Positions 1-7,318 are shown, counted from the first letter of the stretch. The stretch: DNA of 8,947 nucleotides from Zavarzinia sp. (GCA_028694545.1 JAQVKV010000052.1:1-8947); one strand, 5' to 3'. Made by a program: numbers and translations. The notes: generated from the sequence alone by a model not told the origin.

Positions 1-1303
<1,303 letters not shown>

Positions 1304-1304
<1 letters not shown>

Positions 1305-1996
1305 TACGCGAGCGCCTTGGCGAGACTGTCGAACAGGATGGCGCCGTCGGTGCCGCCGACCACGCTTTCCGTCATGTTCTCCGGGTGCGGCATCATGCCG
1401 AGCACGTTACGGCCCGCGTTGAAGACGCCGGCGATATTGCGCGACGCGCCGTTCGGCGAGGCCGCGGCGGTGACGTTGCCGTCCTCGTCGCAATAGCGGA
1501 AGGCGACCAGCCCCTCGCCCTCGAGACGGTTCAGCGTCTCGTCGTCGGCAAAGTAGTTGCCCTCGGCATGGGCGACCGGCACGCGGATCACCTGGCCGGA
1601 ACTATAGCCGCCGGTGAAGGCAGTATTGGTCGCCTCGACCTTAAGGTGGACATCGCGGCAGACGAAGCGCAGTGAGGCGTTGCGCATCAGCACGCCGGGC
1701 ACCAGCCCGGTTTCCGCCAGGATCTGGAAGCCGTTACAGATGCCGATGACATGGCCGCCCCGGGCCGCATGCTCCTTCACCGAGCGCATGATCGGCGAGA
1801 GCGAGGCCATGGCGCCGCAGCGCAGGTAATCGCCATAGGAAAAACCACCGGGCAGGACGACAAGGTCGGTCCCCGCCGGCAGTTCGGTGTCACCATGCCA
1901 GACGTAGGACGGCTTGGTGTAGGACGCCCGCTCGAGGGCGAGCGCCACATCCCGCTCGCGGTTCGAGCCGGGGAAGACGACGACGGCCGCCTTCAT
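1304..1996 (-). CDS. purQ: Phosphoribosylformylglycinamidine synthase, PurQ glutaminase subunit
   Basis: PurQ is the class I glutamine amidotransferase subunit of FGAM synthase. It hydrolyses glutamine and passes ammonia to PurL. The 230-residue length is normal for free-standing PurQ. The oxyanion segment [12 protein letters not shown] spans about 48-59. The nucleophile is Cys87 in GICNGFQ, and the other two triad residues are His204 and Glu206 in [14 protein letters not shown] (141-148) is another family signature. The ATG lies 1 nt after the purS stop (TGACATG), with a GGTG-rich stretch just upstream acting as a weak ribosome binding site, so it is probably translated by coupling to purS. 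It is intact, with nothing unusual in the protein. Confidence 0.98.
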
Positions 1997-1997
1997 G

Positions 1998-2237
1998 TCA
2001 CACCAGCTCGATGGCGTAGTTCTCGATCACGGTGTTGGCGAGCAGCTTCTCGCACATCGCCTTCACCTGTTCGCGCGCCTTGTCGGCATCCGTCTCGGCC
2101 AGTTCCAGCTCGAGGTACTTGCCCTGGCGGACATCTTCGACGCCGGCGAAGCCAAGGGCGCCGAGGGCGCCGGCGATCGCCTTGCCCTGGGGATCGAGAA
2201 CGCCGTATTTCAGGGTGACGTGGACGCGCGCTTTCAC
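1998..2237 (-). CDS. purS: Phosphoribosylformylglycinamidine synthase, PurS subunit
   Basis: PurS is the small structural subunit that bridges PurQ and PurL in the three-part FGAM synthase found in Gram-positive bacteria, archaea and many alphaproteobacteria. I choose the GTG at 2237, giving 79 residues beginning [10 protein letters not shown]. This matches the usual size of about 80 residues and the first beta strand of the family. AGGTGA lies 4 nt upstream of that GTG. Typical features are the central [13 protein letters not shown] segment and a C-terminal [12 protein letters not shown] strand. The frame stays open upstream to an ATG at 2315, but that extension is encoded by the right-hand part of an intergenic palindromic repeat and is probably not translated as PurS. 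Confidence 0.95.
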   Translation of the reverse strand: MKARVHVTLKYGVLDPQGKAIAGALGALGFAGVEDVRQGKYLELELAETDADKAREQVKAMCEKLLANTVIENYAIELV

Positions 2238-2262
2238 GGGATCACCTATGTCGAGTGGTCTC

Positions 2263-2370
2263 TGTTGGATAGGCGTCATCCCGGCGAAGGCCGGGATCTC
2301 TCGACGGTCGGTCATCGAAGCCAGTCCCGGCGAGATCCCGGCTTTCGCCGGGATGACGCGGTTGTTGGAT
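2263..2370. repeat. MITE-like palindromic element with flanking 8-bp direct repeats
   Basis: Two 28-bp arms (2273-2300 and 2332-2359) are inverted repeats of each other with one mismatch, around a 31-nt centre. Each arm contains the GTCATCCCGGCGAA-type core seen in palindromic intergenic repeats of many alphaproteobacteria. The octamer TGTTGGAT occurs just outside both arms, at 2263-2270 and 2363-2370. It looks like a target-site duplication enclosing a 92-bp unit (2271-2362). In the purine transcript the arms would form a long hairpin between purC and purS. No second copy is seen in this window. Confidence 0.8.
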
Positions 2371-2372
2371 GC

Positions 2373-3137
2373 TTACTGCATCACCTCGGGGCCCTTCATG
2401 TCACGGGGGCCGCCTTCCGGCAGGATCCCGAGACGGCGGGCGACTTCCTGATAGGCTTCGGCGGTGCCGCCGAGGTCGCGACGGAAGCGGTCCTTGTCCA
2501 GCTTCTCGTTGGTGCGGCTGTCCCACAGGCGGCAATTGTCCGGGCTGATCTCGTCGGCCAGCACGATGCGCATCTCGTCGTTCTGCCACAGGCGGCCGAA
2601 TTCCATCTTGAAGTCGACGAGGCGGATGCCGACGCCGAGGAAGAGGCCGACGAGGAAATCATTGATGCGCAGCGCCAGCGCCAGAATGTCGTCGATGTCC
2701 TGGGGGGTGGCCCAGCCGAAGGCGGTGATGTGCTCTTCGGTCACCATCGGGTCGTTCAGTTCGTCGGCCTTGTAGAAGAATTCGACGATCGAACGGGGCA
2801 GCTGGGTGCCTTCCGGAATGCCGAGGCGGGTCGAGAGCGAGCCGGCGGCGACATTGCGCACCACGACTTCGAGCGGAATGATCTCGACTTCCTTGATCAG
2901 CTGCTCGCGCATGTTCAGCCGGCGGATGAAGTGCGTGGGCACCCCGATCTCGTTCAGCTGGGTCATGATGTATTCGGAGATGCGGTTGTTGATCACACCC
3001 TTGCCGGTGACCGTGCCCTTCTTCTGATTGTTGAAGGCGGTCGCATCGTCCTTGAAATACTGGACGAGGGTGCCGGGCTCGGGCCCTTCGTAGAGGATCT
3101 TGGCCTTGCCCTCGTAGATCTGCTTGCGGCGGCTCAT
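2373..3137 (-). CDS. purC: SAICAR synthetase (phosphoribosylaminoimidazole-succinocarboxamide synthase)
   Basis: PurC joins aspartate to CAIR with ATP to make SAICAR in de novo purine synthesis. The protein is 254 residues, a full family length. Visible signatures in order are [11 protein letters not shown] at 8-18 (N-terminal ATP lobe), [13 protein letters not shown] at 88-100, [11 protein letters not shown] at 137-147, VDFKMEFG at 174-181, and [14 protein letters not shown] at 193-206, with the metal and ATP-binding acidic residues. The ATG at 3137 has AAAGGA 11 nt upstream, a rather long spacing, and begins the conserved [13 protein letters not shown]. It is the first gene of the purC-S-Q-L order on this strand. 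135 nt, holding a palindromic element, separate it from purS. Its leader holds two tandem hairpins. Confidence 0.98.
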   Translation of the reverse strand: MSRRKQIYEGKAKILYEGPEPGTLVQYFKDDATAFNNQKKGTVTGKGVINNRISEYIMTQLNEIGVPTHFIRRLNMREQLIKEVEIIPLEVVVRNVAAGSLSTRLGIPEGTQLPRSIVEFFYKADELNDPMVTEEHITAFGWATPQDIDDILALALRINDFLVGLFLGVGIRLVDFKMEFGRLWQNDEMRIVLADEISPDNCRLWDSRTNEKLDKDRFRRDLGGTAEAYQEVARRLGILPEGGPRDMKGPEVMQ

Positions 3138-3153
3138 GTGTGTTATAGTCCTT

Positions 3154-3196
3154 TGGCGGCCTGCGGCCAGCCACTGGCGGCACGTGGCCTGCCAGT
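3154..3196. repeat. Two tandem 21-bp repeats, each able to form a bulged hairpin, in the purC leader
   Basis: Two adjacent 21-bp units (3155-3175 and 3176-3196) match at 16 of 21 positions, with consensus GGCGGCNNGNGGCCNGCCA. Each unit is also an inverted repeat. In unit 1, TGGC (3154-3157) pairs with GCCA (3170-3173) and GGCC (3158-3161) with GGCC (3165-3168), around a 3-nt loop. In unit 2, ACTGGC (3173-3178) pairs with GCCAGT (3191-3196) and GGC (3179-3181) with GCC (3187-3189). Both have a single-base bulge at the same place (A3169, T3190). Unit 1 ends immediately before the purC AAAGGA ribosome binding site. Confidence 0.55.
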
Positions 3197-3277
3197 CGAG
3201 AAAACGAAGCCGGCGCGGTCAAGCCCAGGGGGCTCCGCGCGAAGCGGGACCATACAGGACGTCGCGAACAGAAACAA
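3195..3277 (-). promoter_or_regulatory. Candidate purC-operon promoters
   Basis: Two sigma70-like candidates face purC. The first has TTGTTT (complement of 3272-3277), a 17-nt spacer and TATGGT (complement of 3249-3254). The second has a good CTTGAC (complement of 3218-3223) but only a poor -10, CTCGAC (complement of 3195-3200), at 17 nt. If the first is used, the tandem hairpins lie wholly in the transcribed leader. If the second is used, transcription starts inside the upstream unit. Both are consensus matches by eye only. Confidence 0.25.
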
Positions 3278-3314
3278 TGCGGCGATCATCGCGTTTTCCG
3301 CAAGACATGGACAC

Positions 3315-3344
3315 TTGCCAAGCAGAGGTCCGATCCCCTTATAT
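3315..3344 (+). promoter_or_regulatory. Candidate promoter of the zeta subunit gene
   Basis: TTGCCA (3315-3320) and TTATAT (3339-3344) are separated by 18 nt. A start would fall near 3351, giving a leader of about 30 nt before the ATG at 3380. The AT-rich CTTATAT stands out in this GC-rich stretch. It is a consensus match by eye only. Confidence 0.35.
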
Positions 3345-3379
3345 CCGCGCAGCGGATGTGTTCAGCCGAAGGGTGTGCC

Positions 3380-3694
3380 ATGGCCAATTTTTCCGAGCGC
3401 GAGCAGGGTTTCGAAGCCAAGTTCGCCCATGACGAAGAGAAGCGTTTTCGTGCCGTCGCGCGCCGGAACAAGCTTCTCGGCCTCTGGGCGGCGGAAAAGC
3501 TGGGTCTTTCCGGCGAGGCCGCCGATGCCTATGCCAAGGAAGTGATCGTCGCCGACTTCGTCGAGGCGGGGGACGAGGATGTGGTCCGCAAGGTTCTGGG
3601 GGACTTCCAGGCCAAGGGTCTGGACCTCAGCGACCGTCACATCCGCATGGAAATCGATTCGCTGAACAACAAGGTCCTCGCCGAAATCGAGTGA
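3380..3694 (+). CDS. F1FO-ATPase inhibitor subunit zeta (DUF1476)
   Basis: This 104-residue protein belongs to the DUF1476 family. In Paracoccus denitrificans the member is the zeta subunit, which binds F1 through its N-terminus and blocks ATP hydrolysis. Other alphaproteobacterial homologues inhibit to varying degrees. The family pattern is clear: FSEREQGFEAKFAHDEEKRF near the start, RRNKLLGLWAAEKLGLSG at 27-44, then A..YAKEVI..DF...GDEDV and a helical C-terminus. I use the ATG at 3380 (MANFSERE), preceded by GAAGG at 7 nt; an upstream ATG at 3356 lacks family support. Its TGA overlaps the GTG of the acetyltransferase gene. It is transcribed away from purC, and no other ATP synthase genes are in the window. 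Confidence 0.93.
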   Translation: MANFSEREQGFEAKFAHDEEKRFRAVARRNKLLGLWAAEKLGLSGEAADAYAKEVIVADFVEAGDEDVVRKVLGDFQAKGLDLSDRHIRMEIDSLNNKVLAEIE

Positions 3695-4167
3695 GTGCCT
3701 TGGGCCGGATCAACATCGTCGAGGAAGATCCCGATCAGCCGGACGTGGTGCCGCTGATTCGGGCCCTCGACGTCTTCCACAGCGAACTCTATCCGGCCGA
3801 GAGCAACCATTTCATCGATATCGCGGCGCTGAAGGACCCGTCGGTCACCTTCGTCGTCGCCCGGATCGAGGGGGTAGCTGTCGGCTGTGGCGCGCTGGTG
3901 CGCCAGCCGGACGGCAGTGGCGAGATCAAGCGCATGTATATCGCGCCGGCGACACGGGGCCAGGGCCTTGGCCGGCATATCCTGCAGATCTTGCTGAACA
4001 TCGCCGACGATCAGGGGTTGACCCCGGTCTTCCTCGAGACCGGCATTCACAATCTCGAGGCGCTCAGCCTCTACCGCTCGCTAGGCTTTCACGAGCGCGG
4101 CCCCTTCGGTGCTTACGCCGAGGATCCCAACAGCATCTTCATGGAGCGCAAGGTCCCGTTGCGCTGA
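3691..4167 (+). CDS. GNAT family N-acetyltransferase
   Basis: This 158-residue protein has a single GNAT fold and transfers an acetyl group from acetyl-CoA to an unknown amine. The acetyl-CoA pyrophosphate-binding loop is RGQGLG (89-94), following the beta-4 strand IKRMYIAP. The later NLEALSLYRSLGF (121-133) is the usual motif B helix. FMERKV near the end is the last strand. Translation starts at a GTG (3691) that overlaps the TGA of the zeta gene as GTGA, so the two are probably co-translated. There is no separate promoter. The substrate cannot be read from sequence; a link to the zeta subunit is suggested only by the overlap. Confidence 0.9.
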   Translation: MSALGRINIVEEDPDQPDVVPLIRALDVFHSELYPAESNHFIDIAALKDPSVTFVVARIEGVAVGCGALVRQPDGSGEIKRMYIAPATRGQGLGRHILQILLNIADDQGLTPVFLETGIHNLEALSLYRSLGFHERGPFGAYAEDPNSIFMERKVPLR

Positions 4168-4247
4168 CGGGCTCCCCCATCCGGACGATGACGTTTTCCC
4201 GGCTTGTCGCATGGTGGACGGCGATCATCTTGCGATGACGAGGGATC

Positions 4248-4418
4248 ATGACGCTGGCTCCCCTGATCGACGCCGCGCCGGCGATCCGCGTGCATGCCTT
4301 CGGTGCCATGCCTGCCCTTGGGGTCGGAACGGGTGTGCTGCTCGGGCCGAAAGGCACCGTGCCGCACCGGATCATGGGGTGGCCGGCGGGTGATGACGCC
4401 CCGCCGGCGAAAGGCTGA
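4248..4418 (+). pseudogene. Truncated DUF2306 membrane-protein remnant
   Basis: A 56-codon ORF starts at an ATG with GAGGG just upstream. Residues 11-45 (PAIRVHAFGAMPA... through PKGTVPHRIMGW) read like the N-terminal segment of DUF2306 proteins: first transmembrane helix, then the KGT-x-x-HR-x-x-GW turn. Family members then continue with several more transmembrane helices. Here the similarity stops at Trp45 and is replaced by a short polar tail and a stop. I find no continuation in the other frames. It could be a decaying gene or a very short membrane peptide; I favour a remnant. The stretch 4168-4247 before it holds nothing I recognise. Confidence 0.55.
4382..4408. terminator. 9-bp perfect hairpin between convergent small ORFs
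   Basis: GCCGGCGGG (4382-4390) and its complement CCCGCCGGC (4400-4408) form a 9-bp stem with a 9-nt loop. No T-run follows on either strand, so it is a weak candidate for an intrinsic terminator. Its position suits termination of the zeta-GNAT transcript from the left and the small ORF from the right. It begins at the codon where DUF2306 similarity ends. Confidence 0.4.
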
Positions 4419-4420
4419 CC

Positions 4421-4648
4421 TCAGAAGTCGCGCCCGGCTTCGTCGGCGAAGACCACGACGCCGGTAACACCGCCCGAACCACCGCTGTAGGCGGCCTGGA
4501 CGAGACGGAGTTCCCGCTTGGCCGGCTGCGGCGCGGGGCGGGTTGCGGGCGTCGGGGCCAGGGCCGCCTGCATGGTGGTGGTCTGGACGGGTTCGGTGGC
4601 GGCCTGGACGGGTTCGGTGGCGGCCTGAGGGGCGGCGAGGGGGCTCAT
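4421..4648 (-). CDS. Small Pro/Ala/Thr-rich hypothetical protein
   Basis: This is a possible 75-residue protein that I do not recognise. The N-terminal half is low complexity (Ala, Pro, Thr, Gln) and contains a duplicated heptad, AATEPVQ-AATEPVQ, encoded by an exact 21-bp tandem duplication. A basic patch, AKRELRLVQ, lies near 43-51, followed by a Gly/Val-rich tail. No signal peptide or membrane segment is evident. The ATG at 4648 has no good ribosome binding site. The stop lies 2 nt from the stop of the convergent DUF2306 remnant. Coding status is uncertain, as GC-rich DNA gives such ORFs by chance. Confidence 0.4.
   Translation of the reverse strand: MSPLAAPQAATEPVQAATEPVQTTTMQAALAPTPATRPAPQPAKRELRLVQAAYSGGSGGVTGVVVFADEAGRDF
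4583..4624. repeat. Perfect 21-bp tandem duplication
   Basis: Two identical 21-bp units, 4583-4603 and 4604-4624, lie head to tail, and the next unit begins (CTG) but breaks down. The unit length is a multiple of three, so the duplication keeps the frame of the minus-strand ORF it sits in. Exact identity suggests a recent slippage event. Confidence 0.9.
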
Positions 4649-4740
4649 GATGGGCTCGAAAGGTTGCCTGACGACAGCGTCACAACATCAATGCGCCGAA
4701 TTCGAGTTCGGATCCGTGATCGTCATCACAGAGTCACGAT

Positions 4741-4758
4741 TGTTGCCGATCGGCAACA
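4741..4758. promoter_or_regulatory. 18-bp perfect palindrome, candidate operator
   Basis: TGTTGCCGATCGGCAACA is a perfect 18-bp palindrome, 79 nt before the MFS start and 93 nt from the divergent small ORF. Its length and symmetry suit a dimeric repressor such as a TetR or MarR type, but no regulator gene is in the window. A weaker inverted repeat, GTGAT-CGTC-ATCAC (4716-4729), lies just upstream. As RNA it would form a 7-bp stem with a GATC loop. Confidence 0.45.
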
Positions 4759-4780
4759 GTGCATGCGTGACCCGCAAGGG

Positions 4781-4803
4781 GCCCCGCCGCGCGCGGGGCT
4801 TTT
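4781..4803 (+). terminator. Intrinsic terminator or attenuator ahead of the MFS gene
   Basis: GCCCCGC (4781-4787), loop CGCGC, and GCGGGGC (4793-4799) are followed by TTTT (4800-4803), a Rho-independent terminator on the plus strand. The minus strand lacks a T-run. It ends only 33 nt before the MFS start, so it would either stop read-through from the left or attenuate the MFS transcript. Confidence 0.6.
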
Positions 4804-4836
4804 CCGAGTGAATCGCTTGGTTATTCTGATCGCACC

Positions 4837-6018
4837 ATGACGTCCGCTTCCCCCCGTACCGAATCCGCCGGTCTTGGCCTGTTCGTGGCCATGGCTATCG
4901 GCTGCGGCATCGCCGTCGCCAACCTCTACTACAACCAGCCGCTGCTGGGCCTTCTGGCCGCCGACTTCGCGGTCTCGCCGGCGACTATCGGCATGATCCC
5001 GATGGCAACCCAGATCGGCTACGCGCTCGGTCTGTTCCTGCTGGTGCCGCTTGGCGACATCGTCGACCGGCGTCGGCTGATCCTGTTGCAGTCGGGCGCT
5101 CTTGTCGTTGCCCTTGGCGCCATGGCCTTCGCGCCGGTCTTCGCGGTGGCGCTGGCCGCCAGCATCGCCGTCGGCGTCGCCTCGACCATCGCCCAGCAGA
5201 TCATTCCCTTCGCCGCCGCCATGGCGAACGACGGCAACCGGGGGCAGGTGGTCGGCATTGTCATGAGCGGGCTCCTCGGTGGCATCCTGCTGGCGCGGAC
5301 CGTGTCGGGTATCGTCGGCGAGCATTTCGGCTGGCGTGCCGCCTATGGCCTCGGGGTCGCGCTGACGCTGGGTCTTGCCTTTCTGATGGCAGCCGTGCTG
5401 CCCCGGGGCGGTGGCGTGCCGGCACGGGGCGGGTATCTTCGGCTGATCGCGTCACTGGCCGATGTCGCGCGGCGCCATCCCCTGCTGATCAAGTCGTCCC
5501 TCGTGCAGGCGACCCAGTTCTGGGGTTTCTCCGTCTTCTGGTCGACGCTGGCCCTGCATCTGGAGGGGCCCGATTACGGCCTGGGCGCCGATGTCGCCGG
5601 TTCCTTCGGCGTGCTGGCGCTTGTCGGCGTGCTGGCGGCGCCGGTTTCCGGGCGGCTGGCGGACCGGCGTGGTCCCGATCTGGTGATCATGGCCGGTCTC
5701 GGGGCCGCCGCCGTCGGCTTTCTCGCCTTTGCCTTCTGGCCCGGGATTCCGGGGCTGATCTTCGGGGTCGTGGTTTTCGATTTCGGCGTGCAGCTCTCGA
5801 TGGTTGCCCATCAGGCGCGGATCTTCGCCCTGGAGCCCGCCGCGCGCAGCCGCATCAACACGGTATTCATGACCACGCTGTTCGCGGTGGGCGCCATCGC
5901 CTCGGCCGTGGCCAGCGCGGTCTTCGCCGCCGGGGGCTGGTTCGCCGTGACCATGCTTGGTCTCGGGGCGACGGTGGTGGGCTGCCTGATCCACTGGTTC
6001 TGGCGGCCCTCGGTCTGA
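4837..6018 (+). CDS. Major facilitator superfamily transporter
   Basis: This 393-residue inner-membrane protein has about 12 hydrophobic segments and is probably a proton-coupled efflux or uptake carrier. ANLYYNQPLLGLL (28-40), after the first helix, is typical of a DHA1-like MFS subgroup. Motif A follows as PLGDIVDRRR (71-80), with a second-half copy, GRLADRRGP, at 272-280. A GLLGGILLARTVSG...GWR segment (145-167) matches the motif C region. The substrate cannot be inferred. The ATG at 4837 has no recognisable ribosome binding site and lies just after a terminator hairpin, so initiation may be leaderless or coupled. The gap to the next gene (6019-6148) holds nothing I recognise except that gene's ribosome binding site. 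Confidence 0.92.
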   Translation: MTSASPRTESAGLGLFVAMAIGCGIAVANLYYNQPLLGLLAADFAVSPATIGMIPMATQIGYALGLFLLVPLGDIVDRRRLILLQSGALVVALGAMAFAPVFAVALAASIAVGVASTIAQQIIPFAAAMANDGNRGQVVGIVMSGLLGGILLARTVSGIVGEHFGWRAAYGLGVALTLGLAFLMAAVLPRGGGVPARGGYLRLIASLADVARRHPLLIKSSLVQATQFWGFSVFWSTLALHLEGPDYGLGADVAGSFGVLALVGVLAAPVSGRLADRRGPDLVIMAGLGAAAVGFLAFAFWPGIPGLIFGVVVFDFGVQLSMVAHQARIFALEPAARSRINTVFMTTLFAVGAIASAVASAVFAAGGWFAVTMLGLGATVVGCLIHWFWRPSV

Positions 6019-6148
6019 CGCGGAATGATTGTGGCACCGGTATGCGTGCCCGGCGCTCTTGCCGCTTGTCCGCCGTCCGTGCCGGCTCTACGCCTGAAAG
6101 CGGGCCGGGGGTTCCATCATTCGATGTTTGGAAGTCAAAGGAGCCGTC

Positions 6149-7270
6149 ATGTCCAGCCACCCAGCGGCGAAAGCCGGGGAATTCTCGCTGACCAGTGTTC
6201 CCGCCTTCTGGCCGATGGCCATGGGCGCCGCCCTGGTCAAGACGGGCGCGGAACTCTATGCCCGCAATCTCAGGTTCGTCGATGAGGAGATCAAGCTTCA
6301 CGACGGCCTGAAGCCGAAACTGGCGACGCCGAACAAGCTCCGCCTCGATCTCCGGACCATGGCCCTGCGCGACTATGGCGATCCGGGCACCGGCGCGATT
6401 CCGACCCTGGTCGATGCACCGCACGCCGGCCACACGGCCATGATCGCCGACTATCACAAGGGCCAGAGTCTGGTCGAAACCCTGCTGGAGAGCGGCAATC
6501 CCCATGTGGTGCTGACCGACTGGAAGAGTGCCACCCCCGACATGAAGGACCTGGAGATCGACAATTACCTCGCCGATGTCGTCGTCGCGATCGACGATCT
6601 GGGGGGGCGGGTGAACATGGTCGGTCTCTGCCAGGGGGGCTGGGTCTCGGCGATGATTGCCGCGCGCTTTCCGGAAAAGATCAATTCCCTGGTCCTCGCC
6701 GGCTCGCCCATCGACACGGATGCGGGCAATGGCCCGATCAAGCGCATGGCGCATACCCTGCCGACCTCCTTCTACGAGGAGCTGGTCGAGATGGGCGGTG
6801 GCCTGATGCTGGGCAAATACATGCTTCAGGGCTGGAAGGACATGCATCCCGAGGCCCATTACTTCAAGGAACATGTCGATCTCTTCGAGCACATCGACGA
6901 TCCCGTCTATGTCGCGAAGGAGGAGGTGTTCGAGAGCTGGTACGAGAATCCGATCGATCTTCCAGGGCGCTGGTACCTGCAGGCGATCACGCGCCTCTTC
7001 AAGGAGAACCGTCTGGCGAAGGGCGAGTTCGTGGCGCTGGGCCGGAAGCTCGACCTCGGCGACATCAAATGCCCGACCTACCTCCTCGGCGGAGAGGCGG
7101 ACGACATCACGACACCGGAACAGGTCCTCGACGCCGAGAAATATATCGGCACGCCCAAGGATCAGATCGTGAAGAAGGTGGTGCCCGGCGGCCATATCGG
7201 CCTCTTCATGGGCGCGCGCACCCTGAAGGATCACTGGCCCGAAATCGGGCGCTGGATCGCCACGCGCTAG
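6149..7270 (+). CDS. Alpha/beta hydrolase related to PHA synthase/depolymerase (PhaC/PhaZ-like)
   Basis: This 373-residue protein has the alpha/beta hydrolase fold and probably acts on polyhydroxyalkanoate or a related ester. The nucleophile elbow is GLCQGG (159-164, Cys161), the G-x-C-x-G-G box of PHA synthases. The acid is probably Asp318 in GGEADDITTP, and the base His349 in VPGGHIG. Upstream, APHAGH (90-95) and VVLTDW (120-125) look more like intracellular PHB depolymerases. The length is close to class III PhaC (about 355), but no phaE or phaR partner, phasin or phaAB is nearby. I use the ATG at 6149 because AAAGGAG lies 5 nt upstream; the frame is open a little further back. Synthase, depolymerase or a distinct hydrolase all remain possible. 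Confidence 0.8.
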   Translation: MSSHPAAKAGEFSLTSVPAFWPMAMGAALVKTGAELYARNLRFVDEEIKLHDGLKPKLATPNKLRLDLRTMALRDYGDPGTGAIPTLVDAPHAGHTAMIADYHKGQSLVETLLESGNPHVVLTDWKSATPDMKDLEIDNYLADVVVAIDDLGGRVNMVGLCQGGWVSAMIAARFPEKINSLVLAGSPIDTDAGNGPIKRMAHTLPTSFYEELVEMGGGLMLGKYMLQGWKDMHPEAHYFKEHVDLFEHIDDPVYVAKEEVFESWYENPIDLPGRWYLQAITRLFKENRLAKGEFVALGRKLDLGDIKCPTYLLGGEADDITTPEQVLDAEKYIGTPKDQIVKKVVPGGHIGLFMGARTLKDHWPEIGRWIATR

Positions 7271-7285
7271 AGCCCGTATCGTCCC

Positions 7286-7306
7286 GGCCGGGGGGGCGCC
7301 CCGGCC
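7286..7306. terminator. Hairpin between convergent hydrolase and fasciclin genes
   Basis: GGCCGGGG (7286-7293) and CCCCGGCC (7299-7306) form an 8-bp all-GC stem with a 5-nt loop, in the 48-nt gap between two convergent stops. Neither strand has a T-run after it. It is likely a shared bidirectional termination or 3'-end stability structure. Confidence 0.5.
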
Positions 7307-7318
7307 AGGACGGCGCGG

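Noticed and set aside
1995..3545. 516-codon plus-strand ORF antisense to purS and purC
   Set aside because: It is the shadow of real minus-strand genes in GC-rich DNA. Its translation has no family features and it crosses the palindromic element and the purC leader.
4139..4375. 78-codon minus-strand ORF opposite the DUF2306 remnant
   Set aside because: It has no recognisable motifs or ribosome binding site, and the plus strand carries family-like sequence across most of it.
5867..7234. 455-codon minus-strand ORF opposite the MFS gene end and the hydrolase
   Set aside because: The plus-strand genes here have clear motifs. The antisense reading is an uninterrupted frame created by GC-biased third positions.
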